Positions 16,521 to 26,300 of a stretch of DNA of 39,378 nt are shown here, piece after piece. The position numbers were made by a program, and so were the translations under genes. Every line of letters starts with the position of its first letter. The first letter of the stretch is position 1. The notes under the pieces are model-generated. The model made no database searches, was not told the origin of the DNA, and saw only the letters and a program-made list of their open reading frames with translations. Source of the DNA: Akkermansiaceae bacterium. Its GTDB lineage: Bacteria; Verrucomicrobiota; Verrucomicrobiia; Verrucomicrobiales; Akkermansiaceae. The DNA is taken from positions 1 to 39,378 of the forward strand of contig CAISTY010000223.1 of assembly GCA_903888515.1 (NCBI GenBank), written 5' to 3'.

Positions 16521-17219
16521 ATGCCCCACATCTTCCGCGATTACGACAACGCCATCCGCCATTTGCAGGAATACCTCCTGACCATGGCCGCAGTGACCCG
16601 CCAGAACCTCGAACAAGCGATGCAGGCCCTGCTGCGCTCCGATATCGATCTTGCCAATACCGTGATCGCCGCAGATACCGATGTGGACGAACTCGAGCGC
16701 AAAGTCGATCAAACTGGCATGGAAATCCTCGTCCGCTTCCATCCGGTCGCCACCGACCTGCGCCTGGTCATCGCCTCGATGAAAATCAGCACCAACCTTG
16801 AGCGGATCTCCGATCATGCCGTGGGAATCGCCAAACGCGCCCGCAAAATCCACCGTAGCCAGCCGTTGCAGGAAGTGCAATGGATCGAGCCACTCTATAC
16901 CCACGCCTATGCATTGCTGCGCGATGCCATGGATTCCTATACCAACCACGATTCCGCCCTCGGCCAATCACTGCATGCCAAGGACAAGGAACTCGACCGC
17001 CTTCACAAACAACTCACCCGCACTCTCAGCGAACAACTCGAAAAACCTGACGGCGGCAGCGCCTCCTGGCTGCACTTGATCTTCATCGCCCGCTCGCTGG
17101 AACGGATCGGCGATCTGTCAGTTAATATCGGCGAGGAGGTCGTTTTTCTGGAAAGCTCCAGGGACATCCGCCACGAGCACCGCAAACCAACCCCACCCAC
17201 CCAACCACCATCCCCATGA
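16521..17219 (+). CDS. phoU: Phosphate transport regulator PhoU
   Basis: The 232-residue product is all-helical with the two PhoU repeats. The first contains ELERKVDQTGMEILVRFHPV, then LRLVIASMKISTNLERISDH and AVGIAKRA. The second ends LHLIFIARSLERIGDLSVNI with GEEVVFL. The E/D-rich motifs bind metal clusters in known structures. PhoU connects Pst transport to PhoR and limits phosphate uptake when phosphate is ample. Length is typical (about 220-240). The start at ATG 16521 gives the usual first helix. Its stop overlaps the phoB start (ATGA at 17216-17219). Confidence 0.93.
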   Translation: MPHIFRDYDNAIRHLQEYLLTMAAVTRQNLEQAMQALLRSDIDLANTVIAADTDVDELERKVDQTGMEILVRFHPVATDLRLVIASMKISTNLERISDHAVGIAKRARKIHRSQPLQEVQWIEPLYTHAYALLRDAMDSYTNHDSALGQSLHAKDKELDRLHKQLTRTLSEQLEKPDGGSASWLHLIFIARSLERIGDLSVNIGEEVVFLESSRDIRHEHRKPTPPTQPPSP

Positions 17220-17893
17220 GCCGCATCGTCGTCATCGAAGACGAATTGGATATCGCCGACCTCATCGCCCTGCATCTGCAGCGCGCCGGCTTCACCCCGA
17301 TCCTCGCCCACGATGGCATCTCCGGTCTGGCCCTCGCGAAAAAAGAAAACCCGGCCCTTGTTTTGTTGGATCTGATGCTGCCCGGCATCGATGGCGTGCG
17401 CGTCTTCAAGGAATTGCGCCGCGACCCGCGCACTTTGCACACCCCGATCATCATGCTCACCGCCCGCGCCCAGACCGAGGACCGCGTCGCCGGTCTCGAA
17501 CTCGGTGCTGACGATTACATTACCAAACCCTTCTCCCCCAAAGAACTGGTGCTGCGCATCAAGTCCGTCTTGAAACGCACCGGAGCCCCCGCTCCGCGCG
17601 CAACCCTGTGCGCGGGCCCGTTCCGCTGCGATCCCACATGCCTCCAGTGTTATGCCGATAACCAGCCCCTCGATCTAACACCCACCGAATACAAACTCCT
17701 GCAATACCTTGCCGAACACGCCGACCACCTGTGCGACCGCACCCAACTCCTGCGTGCCGTCTGGGGTTACAGCGATGCCGCCATCAGCCGCACGCTCGAC
17801 ACCCACATCAAGCGCCTGCGCGCCAAACTCGGCCCTCATGCGGCCCGCCTTGAAACCGTCCGCGGCACCGGTTATCTGTTGCGCACCGCCTAA
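17216..17893 (+). CDS. phoB: PhoB-type response regulator
   Basis: The 225-residue product is an OmpR/PhoB-family regulator. The receiver domain (1-118) has the acidic pocket EDE (8-10), phosphorylation site D52 in LLDLMLPG, a switch Thr in MLTAR and K104 in TKPF. The winged-helix DNA-binding domain (about 130-225) contains LTPTEYKLLQYLAEH and RTLDTHIKRLRAKLG. It should activate the phosphate regulon when phosphorylated by the PhoR encoded at 19716. The ATGA overlap with phoU implies coupled translation. A palindromic repeat follows 1 bp after the stop. Gene order makes PhoB the natural assignment within a large family. Confidence 0.9.
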   Translation: MSRIVVIEDELDIADLIALHLQRAGFTPILAHDGISGLALAKKENPALVLLDLMLPGIDGVRVFKELRRDPRTLHTPIIMLTARAQTEDRVAGLELGADDYITKPFSPKELVLRIKSVLKRTGAPAPRATLCAGPFRCDPTCLQCYADNQPLDLTPTEYKLLQYLAEHADHLCDRTQLLRAVWGYSDAAISRTLDTHIKRLRAKLGPHAARLETVRGTGYLLRTA

Positions 17894-17924
17894 CAAGAGG
17901 GGAACGGGCGGCTCGCCCGTTGAA
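17894..17924. repeat. Dispersed palindromic repeat, copy B
   Basis: Perfect arms AACGGGCG / CGCCCGTT with a 3-nt loop make a strong hairpin directly after phoB. The 31-bp unit matches 9113-9143 at all but three positions. It could stabilise or end the phoB message, though no T-tract follows. Confidence 0.65.
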
Positions 17925-18034
17925 CCATCCAAACCACGGGCGGACCGCACGTGCCCCACTTGCAGCCATCAGCCGGCGCTTGCCATGATCGACTCCATCA
18001 ACCGCCAGGCCATCACCCGCACCCGCCCAATCCT

Positions 18035-18163
18035 GTTCAATTAAGAAATTCAAACCGCCGATGGACGCAGATGAACACAGATCAAATCAAAAATCTCTCT
18101 TCATCTGCGTCTATCTGCGTTCATCTGCGGTTAAAACCCTCTTCTCTTCCTGCTTAATTGAAC
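18035..18163. repeat. Nested inverted-repeat element of the CGCAGATGAAC type
   Basis: Outer arms GTTCAATTAAG (18035-18045) and CTTAATTGAAC (18153-18163) are perfect. Inside them, CGCAGATGAACACAGAT-type units (about 18056-18083) face their complement ATCTGCGTCTATCTGCG (about 18104-18131), an imperfect stem of about 28 bp. Sequences of this type recur between genes in many unrelated bacteria. No coding capacity is seen. It lies in the repeat-filled gap 17894-18303. Confidence 0.75.
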
Positions 18164-18183
18164 GGTATTGCCCGCACCCACCC

Positions 18184-18264
18184 GGCTTCCAGCCTGTCAT
18201 TTCATTGGCGGACAGGCGGGACGCGCTGTCGGCCCTCACCGGCTGGCAGCCTGTTCTCCAAACT
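18184..18264. repeat. 81-bp direct repeat, left copy
   Basis: This copy matches 19572-19652 over 81 bp with about six differences, in the same orientation. Each copy also holds its own inverted arms (GGCTTCCAGCC ... GGCTGGAAGCC, one mismatch here). The two copies bracket the reversed ATPase gene at 18304-19434. Confidence 0.85.
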
Positions 18265-18303
18265 ACTTCTAGCGGATGGATAGGCACTTGTCGAGATCTT
18301 CAA

Positions 18304-19434
18304 TCAGCGGATGCGGCAGGCGGCAGCCAGGGGCACCGCGCGAATTCCGTCTGCCAGCGCATATTCCCGGTCGCCGGGATAGACCACCAGCAATTCAGTT
18401 AGCTTCAGATCATTCATGGCGATACGCATGGAGCGGGTCAGTCGCGGCGCGTCCTGATATTTGACTTCAATGCCTAACCGAAGGTTGGGAAAAAACAGGT
18501 CGAGTTCCGACCCGCTGTGGATCGCGTAGAAATAGGCGTCCGTGCCGGGATGGGCGCGCAGGATTTGCTCCAGCGCAAAACCTTCCCAGGAAGCTCCGAG
18601 TTTGGGGTGGGTCAGCAATCCTGGGTGGGCCTCAATGCCTTGCAGTGCATGGAAGACCCCGCTGTCGCGGAAATATGTTTTGGGAGTTTTGACGAGGCGT
18701 TTACCGACGTTGGTGTGCCAGGGCAGGAGGCGGCGGATCATGAAAGTCTGCTCCAACGCATCCAGGTAGTGGCGAGCGGTCGTGGCGGAAATGCCCATCG
18801 AGGCGGCAATCTCGTTGCCGTTCCAAAGCTGGCCGTGGTAATGGGCGAGCATGGTCCAAAACCGACCCATCGTTCGCGGCGACATCCCGAAACCAAGTCC
18901 GGCCAGATCGCGCTCAAGAAAAGTGCGGGTGAAATTCCGCCGCCAGGCGCAGCTATCCCGCTCCGATCCTGCTAGAAACGAGCGCGGAAAACCTCCCCTC
19001 AGCCACAAGCGGTGCAGGTCGGCGGCGGGCAACTCGCTAAGGTCAAAGCCGCTCATTTCGACGATTTCCACCCGACCGGCCAAGGATTCGGACGCTTGCC
19101 GGGTGAGCTCGGGTGAGGCACTTCCCAAAATCAGGAAGGTGGCTGGCTGTCCCTCCCGGTCCGCCAAAACCCGCAGCACCGGAAACAGTCCGGGCGCTCG
19201 CTGCGCCTCATCCACCACCACCAGGCCGGTCAATGGGGCCAAGGCGCTCATCGGGTTTTCTAACACCGCGGCGGTGGCCGGATCCTCCAAATCGAAATAA
19301 CCCGCTGCCCCGCTGCCCATCAACTGCCGCGCCAAAGTCGTCTTCCCACACTGCCGTGGCCCAATCAACGCCACGATCGGCCCGCGCCCAAGCCCGGTCC
19401 GCACCCGCTCCAGATACCCATGACGTGCGATCAC
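18304..19434 (-). CDS. AAA ATPase with DUF4143 C-terminal domain
   Basis: The 376-residue product has Walker A GPRQCGKT (25-32), Walker B LVVVDEAQ (71-78), and a sensor region in FLILGSASPEL. A winged-helix-like segment (AASMGISATTARHYLDALEQ) and the DUF4143 region (ETPKTYFRDSGVFHALQGIE-like) follow. The end has SELDLFFPN followed by LGIEVKYQ, a PD-(D/E)xK-like spacing seen in this family. Such ATPases are widespread in accessory DNA, and their role is unproven. The gene is reversed relative to its neighbours, separates phoB from phoR, and is bounded by 81-bp direct repeats, so it looks like an insertion into a phoB-phoR unit. All motifs are intact. Confidence 0.88.
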   Translation of the reverse strand: MIARHGYLERVRTGLGRGPIVALIGPRQCGKTTLARQLMGSGAAGYFDLEDPATAAVLENPMSALAPLTGLVVVDEAQRAPGLFPVLRVLADREGQPATFLILGSASPELTRQASESLAGRVEIVEMSGFDLSELPAADLHRLWLRGGFPRSFLAGSERDSCAWRRNFTRTFLERDLAGLGFGMSPRTMGRFWTMLAHYHGQLWNGNEIAASMGISATTARHYLDALEQTFMIRRLLPWHTNVGKRLVKTPKTYFRDSGVFHALQGIEAHPGLLTHPKLGASWEGFALEQILRAHPGTDAYFYAIHSGSELDLFFPNLRLGIEVKYQDAPRLTRSMRIAMNDLKLTELLVVYPGDREYALADGIRAVPLAAACRIR

Positions 19435-19571
19435 AGCCGAAATCCTACAGTCTGAATGGATGATTTCAAGTAAGTTCTCGGGTAAAACCGCGAAACCATC
19501 ATCCGTATTCGCCCGGTCTCCAGTCCGGCGGCGTGAGGGGAGGACAGCCGTCCCGGCTGTCTCGGCCGACG

Positions 19572-19652
19572 GGCTTCCAGCCTGTCATTTCATTGGCAGA
19601 CAGGCGGGACGCGCTGTCGGCCATCACGGGCTGGAAGCCTGTTTTCCAATCT
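19572..19652. repeat. 81-bp direct repeat, right copy
   Basis: Right partner of 18184-18264, 1388 bp away. Its internal arms GGCTTCCAGCC and GGCTGGAAGCC are perfect, so it can fold as a long hairpin. The adjacent GACAGCCGTCCCGGCTGTC at about 19544-19562 is another palindrome. The rest of the gap 19435-19715 shows no gene. Confidence 0.85.
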
Positions 19653-19715
19653 GCGAGGCTCTAGCATTGAATCCGCCTTCACAAGCGGCTATCATATGCG
19701 TGCCGCCGCTTTTCA

Positions 19716-20921
19716 ATGGGTTTCTCCACCATCATCCTTTCTTTTTCAATCCTCTGCCTGTTAGGATGGGCATTGCGGCAACGCGTCATCATCCGCCGCC
19801 TGCGCCACCCGGAGCAAAGCCAGCACGCACAGAACTTGCGCGAGCTCGCCGCCGCGCGCAGCGAACGTGACAGCCTGCTCAATGCCTTCCCCGACGCCTT
19901 CCTCATCGCCGATGCCCAGGGCATCATCCAACATTGCAACCAAGCCGCCCATGAGTTGTTAGGTCCGCCCCCGCCCACCGGACGGGCGATTGTGGAAACC
20001 CTGCGCGACGCCCGCCTCGCCGCACCCTATCTGAAATGCCGTGACACCGGAAACCCCGCCGCCTCGCGTGTCCACCTGCCGGCCGAAGCCGCCCCCGCCC
20101 GCACCCGGGACCCCGCCGCCGGCGAATCCGTCTGGCTCGTCGATGCGGCACCCATCGCCCGGGCCGACGGCCCACCCCACATCCGCATCCTTCTGCGCGA
20201 TCTATCAGCCGAACACCAGCTTGAACAAATCCGCAAGGACTTCGTCGCCAACGCTTCGCACGAACTGCGTACCCCCATCACCCTGGTCGATGGCTATCTG
20301 GAAACCTTCCTCGAATCCCCGGATATGTTGGAAGACCGCGAGACCACACTGCGTTTCCTCGGCATCATGCGCAAGCACACCGGGCGCATCACCCGCATCA
20401 TCGAGGACATGCTGCTCATCTCACGCATCGAATCCAGCGATGCCTCCAGCCTGCGCCTGGAAACCTTTTCCCTGGCGGAATGCGTGCAGGACATCATCGA
20501 CCGCCTGGAGTCCCTCATCCGCACGCAAAACGCCACCGTACGCATGGATCTCCACGATCCCGCCATCGCCCTCCGCGGCGACCGCTTTTATTGGACTCAA
20601 ATCCTTTTCAACCTGATAGAGAACGCGCTCAAGCAAAACCCCCACCCCGGCCTGCTCGTCACCATCCGCACGGCGCGCTCCGCCACCGCGCTGCTCCTCG
20701 AAATCACCGACAACGGCATTGGCATCCCCGCCGCCGACCTTCCCTATATCTTCAAACGCTTCTATCGGGTGGAAAAACACCACTCGCAAAACATCACCAA
20801 GGGCACCGGCCTGGGCCTGTCCATCGTCAAGCGCGCCATCGAAGCTCACGGCGGCACCATCACCTGCCACTCCGCCCCGGGCATCCAAACCACCTTCCGC
20901 ATCACCCTGCCGTCTGTGTGA
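19716..20921 (+). CDS. phoR: PhoR-type sensor histidine kinase
   Basis: The 401-residue product has one N-terminal membrane segment (about 3-20), a PAS-like region (about 52-165, with LLNAFPDAFLIADAQGIIQH) and a full kinase core. H182 sits in the H-box VANASHELRTP, N303 in the N-box FNLIENALKQNP (298-309), G1 box DNGIGIP (332-338), F box IFKRFYR (345-351) and G2 box GTGLGLS (363-369). PhoR senses phosphate status through the Pst/PhoU complex and phosphorylates PhoB. A single membrane pass without a periplasmic domain is normal for PhoR. In many genomes it directly follows phoB; here an ATPase gene and repeats intervene, so it may need its own promoter. Confidence 0.88.
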   Translation: MGFSTIILSFSILCLLGWALRQRVIIRRLRHPEQSQHAQNLRELAAARSERDSLLNAFPDAFLIADAQGIIQHCNQAAHELLGPPPPTGRAIVETLRDARLAAPYLKCRDTGNPAASRVHLPAEAAPARTRDPAAGESVWLVDAAPIARADGPPHIRILLRDLSAEHQLEQIRKDFVANASHELRTPITLVDGYLETFLESPDMLEDRETTLRFLGIMRKHTGRITRIIEDMLLISRIESSDASSLRLETFSLAECVQDIIDRLESLIRTQNATVRMDLHDPAIALRGDRFYWTQILFNLIENALKQNPHPGLLVTIRTARSATALLLEITDNGIGIPAADLPYIFKRFYRVEKHHSQNITKGTGLGLSIVKRAIEAHGGTITCHSAPGIQTTFRITLPSV

Positions 20922-21067
20922 CACACCAACCTTGATAGACTCCAAGGTGACCGTCTGCGAAGGCATCACCTGCCGGATTTCCCAAGGCCTTGCCCGATGA
21001 AACCTCAATCCCGGCAGCTTGAAACGCGCGATTCCCCCCCCACACGCGATTGGCGTGAACTCCCCGT

Positions 21068-21781
21068 TTACCAACCGAACACCACGGGCGGAACAATGAT
21101 ACGGACGTTGCCGCCTTGACGGTCCTCGCTTTCCTCAATCGCGGTGACGATGTTGTTTTCGAATTCCACGTTGGTCCGGCCTTTCTCCTCGCGGGTGACG
21201 TGGGAAAGTTGGCGGTAGGCTTCGCGGGTAACCGGGTCGATCCGGGTGACGTAGTGTTTGACTTCCTCGTACTCGATGAATTCCCAGCGCCCGGATTCTC
21301 CTTTGTTAGTCTTGCGGATGCTGGTTTTGGTGGGTCTGCCGAAAGATTGCGCAACCTCATCGAGAGTCATACCCACCGCGATTTTCCTGGCCTCGATCAT
21401 CGCCTGCACCTGGATCTGGCGATCATAAAGCTGCTTGAGGTGCGCCACGAAGGCCGGATCAGTCGAGGTAAACGCCCAAGGCGCGACCCACCCGGCGATG
21501 CCATCGCGCGTCCCCTGGCCGCGCACCCGGTAAACCTTGTCGGTGATGGCCTCAAGCCGCACCGTTTGGTCGGCCTTGAGCGTGCCCAGCCGGACCTTGC
21601 CCCCGGTGTCGGAAAAAACCGGTGCCTCCTTGAGCACCTTGAGCTCGATCGGCTTCTTCAAGGTCTGCTCCAAATACACCACATTCGGGTCGGAATCCAA
21701 CAGTGACTTGCGTTCGCCACGCTTCTCCGCGCAGACCGGCAAGACCAGACAGGCAACGACAAGCGGTATTCCAATGTTCAT
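21068..21781 (-). CDS. Secreted SH3-like / SmpA-like protein
   Basis: The 237-residue product has a signal peptide (MNIGIPLVVACLVLPVCAEK). A bacterial SH3-like segment covers about 45-95 (LKVLKEAPVFSDTGGKVRLG, then ADQTVRLEAIT and GIAGWVAPWAF). A region resembling SmpA/OmlA lipoproteins follows (about 125-165, IAVGMTLDEVAQSFGRPTKT), and a short domain ends NVEFENNIVTAIEES. The mix suggests an envelope protein that binds peptide or peptidoglycan. ATG 21781 is chosen for the signal peptide; the long upstream frame overlaps hemL and is rejected. The C-terminal segment is unassigned. Confidence 0.75.
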   Translation of the reverse strand: MNIGIPLVVACLVLPVCAEKRGERKSLLDSDPNVVYLEQTLKKPIELKVLKEAPVFSDTGGKVRLGTLKADQTVRLEAITDKVYRVRGQGTRDGIAGWVAPWAFTSTDPAFVAHLKQLYDRQIQVQAMIEARKIAVGMTLDEVAQSFGRPTKTSIRKTNKGESGRWEFIEYEEVKHYVTRIDPVTREAYRQLSHVTREEKGRTNVEFENNIVTAIEESEDRQGGNVRIIVPPVVFGW

Positions 21782-21944
21782 ACGCGGCAACGTAGCAGGT
21801 TCTCCGGAAAATGAAACCCATATCCGTGCAAATGGATTGGTGTTTGACAAGGTTTTCGAGGATGCGTTTCGATGGGGCATGCCGGAACAATGCCAAAGCA
21901 CAACAGGCAACCCAGCCAATGGGAACACGGATGGTGGCCAGCAC

Positions 21945-23303
21945 ATGCAGCCAACGGACGCAATCGCCGCACCCCGTTGTGGAGCCTTATCGAAAAAGCT
22001 CTTTGCGGTGGCCAAGGAATTCATCCCCGGCGGGGTGAATTCGCCGGTGCGGGCGTTCCGCAACGTCGGCGGAGAACCGTTTTTCGTGCGCCGCGCGGCC
22101 GGCTGCCGCATCGAGGACATCGATGGCAAAACCTACATCGACTACATCGGCTCATGGGGTCCTAACATCCTCGGCCACGCACCGGTGGCCATCACCAACA
22201 TCATCCACGAAGTCGCAAAAAGCGGGATTTCCTTCGGCATTCCCAATCCCTTCGAGGTGGAAATGGCCCGCACCATCTGCGGCTGGGTGCCCTCGGTGGA
22301 AAAAGTGCGCATGTGCAATTCCGGCACCGAAGCGACGATGTCGGCCATCCGCCTGGCCCGCGGTTTCACGCGACGCGATCTGATCGTGAAATTCGACGGC
22401 TGTTATCACGGCCACAGTGATTCGCTGTTAGTGGCCGCCGGATCCGGCGCGCTCACCCATGGCGAGCCCGATTCCGCCGGCGTGCCGCGGGCCTTCGCGG
22501 AAAAAACCCTGGTCCTGCCCTACAACGATCCCGCCGCACTCGAACATCTCTTCGCCACCCGGGGCGAACAAATCGCCGCCATCATCGTCGAGTCCTACCC
22601 CGCCAACGCCGGCCTCGTTTTCCCGCAACCCGGCTACCTCGACCTGCTGGTCTCCATCACCCGGAACTACGGCGCCTTGCTCATCTTCGACGAAGTCATG
22701 ACCGGCTTCCGCCTCGGCATGGCCGGCGTGCAGGGTATCGAAAATCTAACACCAGACCTGAGTTGCTTCGGCAAGGTGATCGGCGGCGGCCTGCCGGTAG
22801 GGGCCTTCGGCGGCCGCGCGGATGTGATGGATTTGTTAGCACCGCTGGGCCCGGTCTATCAGGCAGGCACGCTGTCCGGCAACCCGCTCGCCATGGCCGC
22901 CGGCCTCGCCCAGCTCAAGGAACTCGCGGGCACCGCGTATCTCCAGACCCGCCCCGCCGCCGGCGCGGACACCCCGCCCAACGGCTACACCCGCCTCGAC
23001 CAACTCGGAGCTCACTTCGAGTCCGGCCTGCGCGCCTTGCTAACAGAAAAGGGCGTGCCCCACCGCCTCAACCGCGTCGGTTCGATGTTCTGCCTGTTTT
23101 TCGCCGACCGTGACATCATCAACGTCAGCGACGTGATGAAGCAGGATTTGGAGTTCTTCAAAAAATTCTTCTGGGGTTGTCTCGACAAGGGCATCTATCT
23201 GGCACCCTCGCCCTACGAAACCGGCTTCATCTCACTCGCCCACAGCGAGGCTGATCTCGATGACACTCTCACCGTGTTTGGCGAGGTCCTGACGAAAATC
23301 TAA
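21945..23303 (+). CDS. hemL: Glutamate-1-semialdehyde 2,1-aminomutase
   Basis: The 452-residue product is a class-III aminotransferase-fold enzyme of the HemL type. Landmarks are FIPGGVNSPVRAF near the start, MCNSGTEATMSAIRLARGFT, the CYHGHSDSLLVAAGSG segment, LIFDEVMTGFRLG, the PLP lysine K277 in CFGKVIGGGLPVGAFGG, and the YQAGTLSGNPLAMAAG signature. It converts glutamate-1-semialdehyde to 5-aminolevulinate, the second step of the C5 route to haem. ATG 21945 gives the usual N-terminus. An insertion of about 15 residues (QTRPAAGADTPPNGYTR) is of ordinary loop type. The gene stands alone, divergent from 21068-21781. Confidence 0.95.
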   Translation: MQPTDAIAAPRCGALSKKLFAVAKEFIPGGVNSPVRAFRNVGGEPFFVRRAAGCRIEDIDGKTYIDYIGSWGPNILGHAPVAITNIIHEVAKSGISFGIPNPFEVEMARTICGWVPSVEKVRMCNSGTEATMSAIRLARGFTRRDLIVKFDGCYHGHSDSLLVAAGSGALTHGEPDSAGVPRAFAEKTLVLPYNDPAALEHLFATRGEQIAAIIVESYPANAGLVFPQPGYLDLLVSITRNYGALLIFDEVMTGFRLGMAGVQGIENLTPDLSCFGKVIGGGLPVGAFGGRADVMDLLAPLGPVYQAGTLSGNPLAMAAGLAQLKELAGTAYLQTRPAAGADTPPNGYTRLDQLGAHFESGLRALLTEKGVPHRLNRVGSMFCLFFADRDIINVSDVMKQDLEFFKKFFWGCLDKGIYLAPSPYETGFISLAHSEADLDDTLTVFGEVLTKI

Positions 23304-23343
23304 CGCCCCGGCGGTTGGTATTTCCCATGCTTTCACTTCATTT

Positions 23344-26300
23344 TCATGGCTCCAACATCATGACCACATCCGCCGCACGGGACTGCGGGGTGACCTTGAG
23401 CGACACCACCTTGCCGCCACGCAGTTCGCCTTCGACCGTGGTGTTAGATGGGGCATGGAGCTTGAACGAGACATTCCAGTCCTTCGGCCAGGCCGGGAAC
23501 AGCAGCATTTTTTCGCCCTCGCACTGCAGCAGCATGGTTTGCGTCGTGCTGAGGATGTTGCCGCCGTGGCAATGGTCCGGGATCCAGTCGTAGTTCGGTC
23601 CCCAGAACGCCGGGAAGCGGCTGCCGGCGTGCTTGCTCGACGCATTCCGGACCAGCATGGCCCTGGCCGCATCGGTCAATCCCAGCATGGCCGCCTGGAT
23701 GGACGACTGCTGCCAGCCGTGAGAAGCCTTTGCGATGCGGGCCGCAAAGGTGTTCCGTCCGATCTCGAGATCCGGTTTGCCTACGCCGTAAATCCGGAAG
23801 GGAAACACGGTATATAACTCGGGATTTTCACAGTTGCCGCGCCTCTGGAACTTCTCCGCTGGCAGGACGTATTTCCTGCCGTCCCGCTCGGTCATGGGGA
23901 TCCCGGGGATTTCCTGCTGGAAGCGCGTCCAGCGCTGCCGCGCCGTCGCGTCTGTTAGTGCCGGCGGCAAGGCCACGAGGCGCCCGAGCACCACGCGCAG
24001 CGCGGCGATATCCGTGGTGGGATTGATGACGCCATCTTGATAGGTTTCGACCGCCTGGGCAGGACTGATGATCAGCTTGCCCGCCGCGTCGCGCTTGAAG
24101 CGGGTGTCGAAATGAAGAACCATGGCATCGGTCCAGGGCAGCAATTGTTCCTTGAGAAACCTCTGATCCTGCGTGTGTTCATAGTAGTCCAGCATCATCA
24201 TCGACAGCTCCAGCCCGCTCGACCAGATCCAGCGGATATATGGATTGACCATGTCGGAGGGCTGTTTGCCGGAGCGGTTCCAGCCATAGTCGCCATTGCT
24301 CATCAACCCCCAGAAGCTCATGGTTTCTGTGACGTAGGCACCCTCGCAGTTGAACCAAATGCGGTTGCGCGCTTTGGCCAGTTCGAGGGTGTTGAAATAC
24401 ATGTTGAAGAGTGGCCGCATGAGGTCGTAGTCGCCTGCGGCAAGCATCGGCCAATAGGGCAGCCGCGTGTTCTGATACCAGTAGTCGCCGCCCCAGGTGC
24501 GCCAATCCGGATCGGATGTTGCGTTGTCGCCGTGGCGGTTCTCGACGGTGAAAATAGAGCCATTGAACTTGATGGCCATGTTGCCGCGGCCCGCGCAGGC
24601 GCTCATCCACCGTTGCAGCGTGTAGCCGCGCGTGACGGTCTCCGCATCGCCGCCGCCACTGATGCGGATCCAACTCCGGTTCCAGAAGTCGCGCCACCAC
24701 TGCTGGTGTTCGGCGCGGCCTTTGGCTAGGTCAACGGCATCCGCAGTTTGGATCGTCTTGTCCAGTTGCTCGAGCCAGGCCTGCGGGGTCGGGCTCTGTT
24801 CGGTGAGCGGATAGATGGAAACACAGTGCGACTTCGCCGGTTTGCTGGATTTGAGCGTGTTGGCGTCGCTCTTGGCAAACCCCTTGCCACACATCGCCGC
24901 GCCGAAGGTGCGGTTAAGCAAGGGATCCTTGAGTTTCGTCATGACCGACTCGAGCACTTGGAGTTTCATGCCGATGGGCCACACCGAATACTCGTTGCGG
25001 TGATACCACACGACGCGCTCGCCGCCTGCCACCACGGTGTCGGGTGTTAGGTAGCACTCGATCTCCTTGGGGCGATTGCCCTGGTCCACTCCTTTCATGT
25101 GCCAGCAACTGTCCCATTCCATGCCTCCAAAGAGGCGCTTTTCGGTCCGCCAGATCTCCGCCTTGGCCGTGACGTCAAAGGGCTGCGGGCCGTCGCATTC
25201 CACACGGATGACCGGGCGGTTCGCATCGACCCACAGCAGGATTTTGAAAGGTTGATTTTGGGTTTTGGATTCTATTTCGATCATGCCGTCGCGTAGTTTC
25301 AACTCCTGCCGGAACGGCTGCCCTTTGACAAACGGCGAGGGTGAGAGCGTAAGGCGCACGCGGCCCACCTTGATGATCCGGCTGTTCTCGTCCCAGGCGT
25401 CGGTCTTGCCAATGAGCAAGAGCAGGTCGCCGTTCTCTTCCACCCACACGTTCATGCCGATGTCGCCGTTGCCGATCGGCATCGACCCGGACGAGTTCTT
25501 GCTCGGCGAATTCCAAACGACATTGCAGGCTTCTAACGGATCCATTGTTCCGCCCTCAATGGTGATATTCTCGACGGTTGGTTGGGGATTGCTCTTGGCC
25601 GCGTCCGCGCCAGCCCATTTTTTCCACATGGGCGGGTCGGCTAACATCCTGATGAAGACACCGCCCACGACCGGGCGCGCCTGGAATCCTTTTCGCTTCG
25701 CATCCGTGGTGACGAACCAGTCTGATAGCGGCACCCGCGTGGGGGTTTCATTGGCGTAACGCCAGATCGGTTCCAGCAGTGCTTGGAAATCCGCGTCATT
25801 GCGCGCCGGGGCGATGCTCCACAGCGCCCAGTCGATCAGGCAGGTGTCGGTGCGGTGATCGACGGGCAACCCGTATTTCTTTTGCACCTTGAGATACCAC
25901 GCGATTTCGGCGTCGCCGATGGCTTCGGGGATCAGGTTGAGGCCTAACACCCGGTCCCAAATCAGATTGTGCTTCATACTCCAACTGCCGGCCTGGTCAT
26001 AGGCGAGCCGCGTGTGGCGATCGTCCTTGGCCAGATCCTGCCACTTGGCGGCGTAATCGCGGGCGATGTCCATATACTTCTTCGCATCGTCCGGCTTGCC
26101 TGTTAGCTCGCACAATTGTGCGAAGCCGCCGATGCCGATGATGGCCTTGAGCGCGAGGTTGGCATTGCGCGGCAGGTGTCCGAACATGTCGGCGGAACAC
26201 AACTGGTTTTGCGGATCGAGGCCTTCCTTCACCAGATAGTCGGCCCACTTCGTGAGCATCGGCCAATAGGACTTTGCCAGATCGGCGTTGCCTTGCTGGC

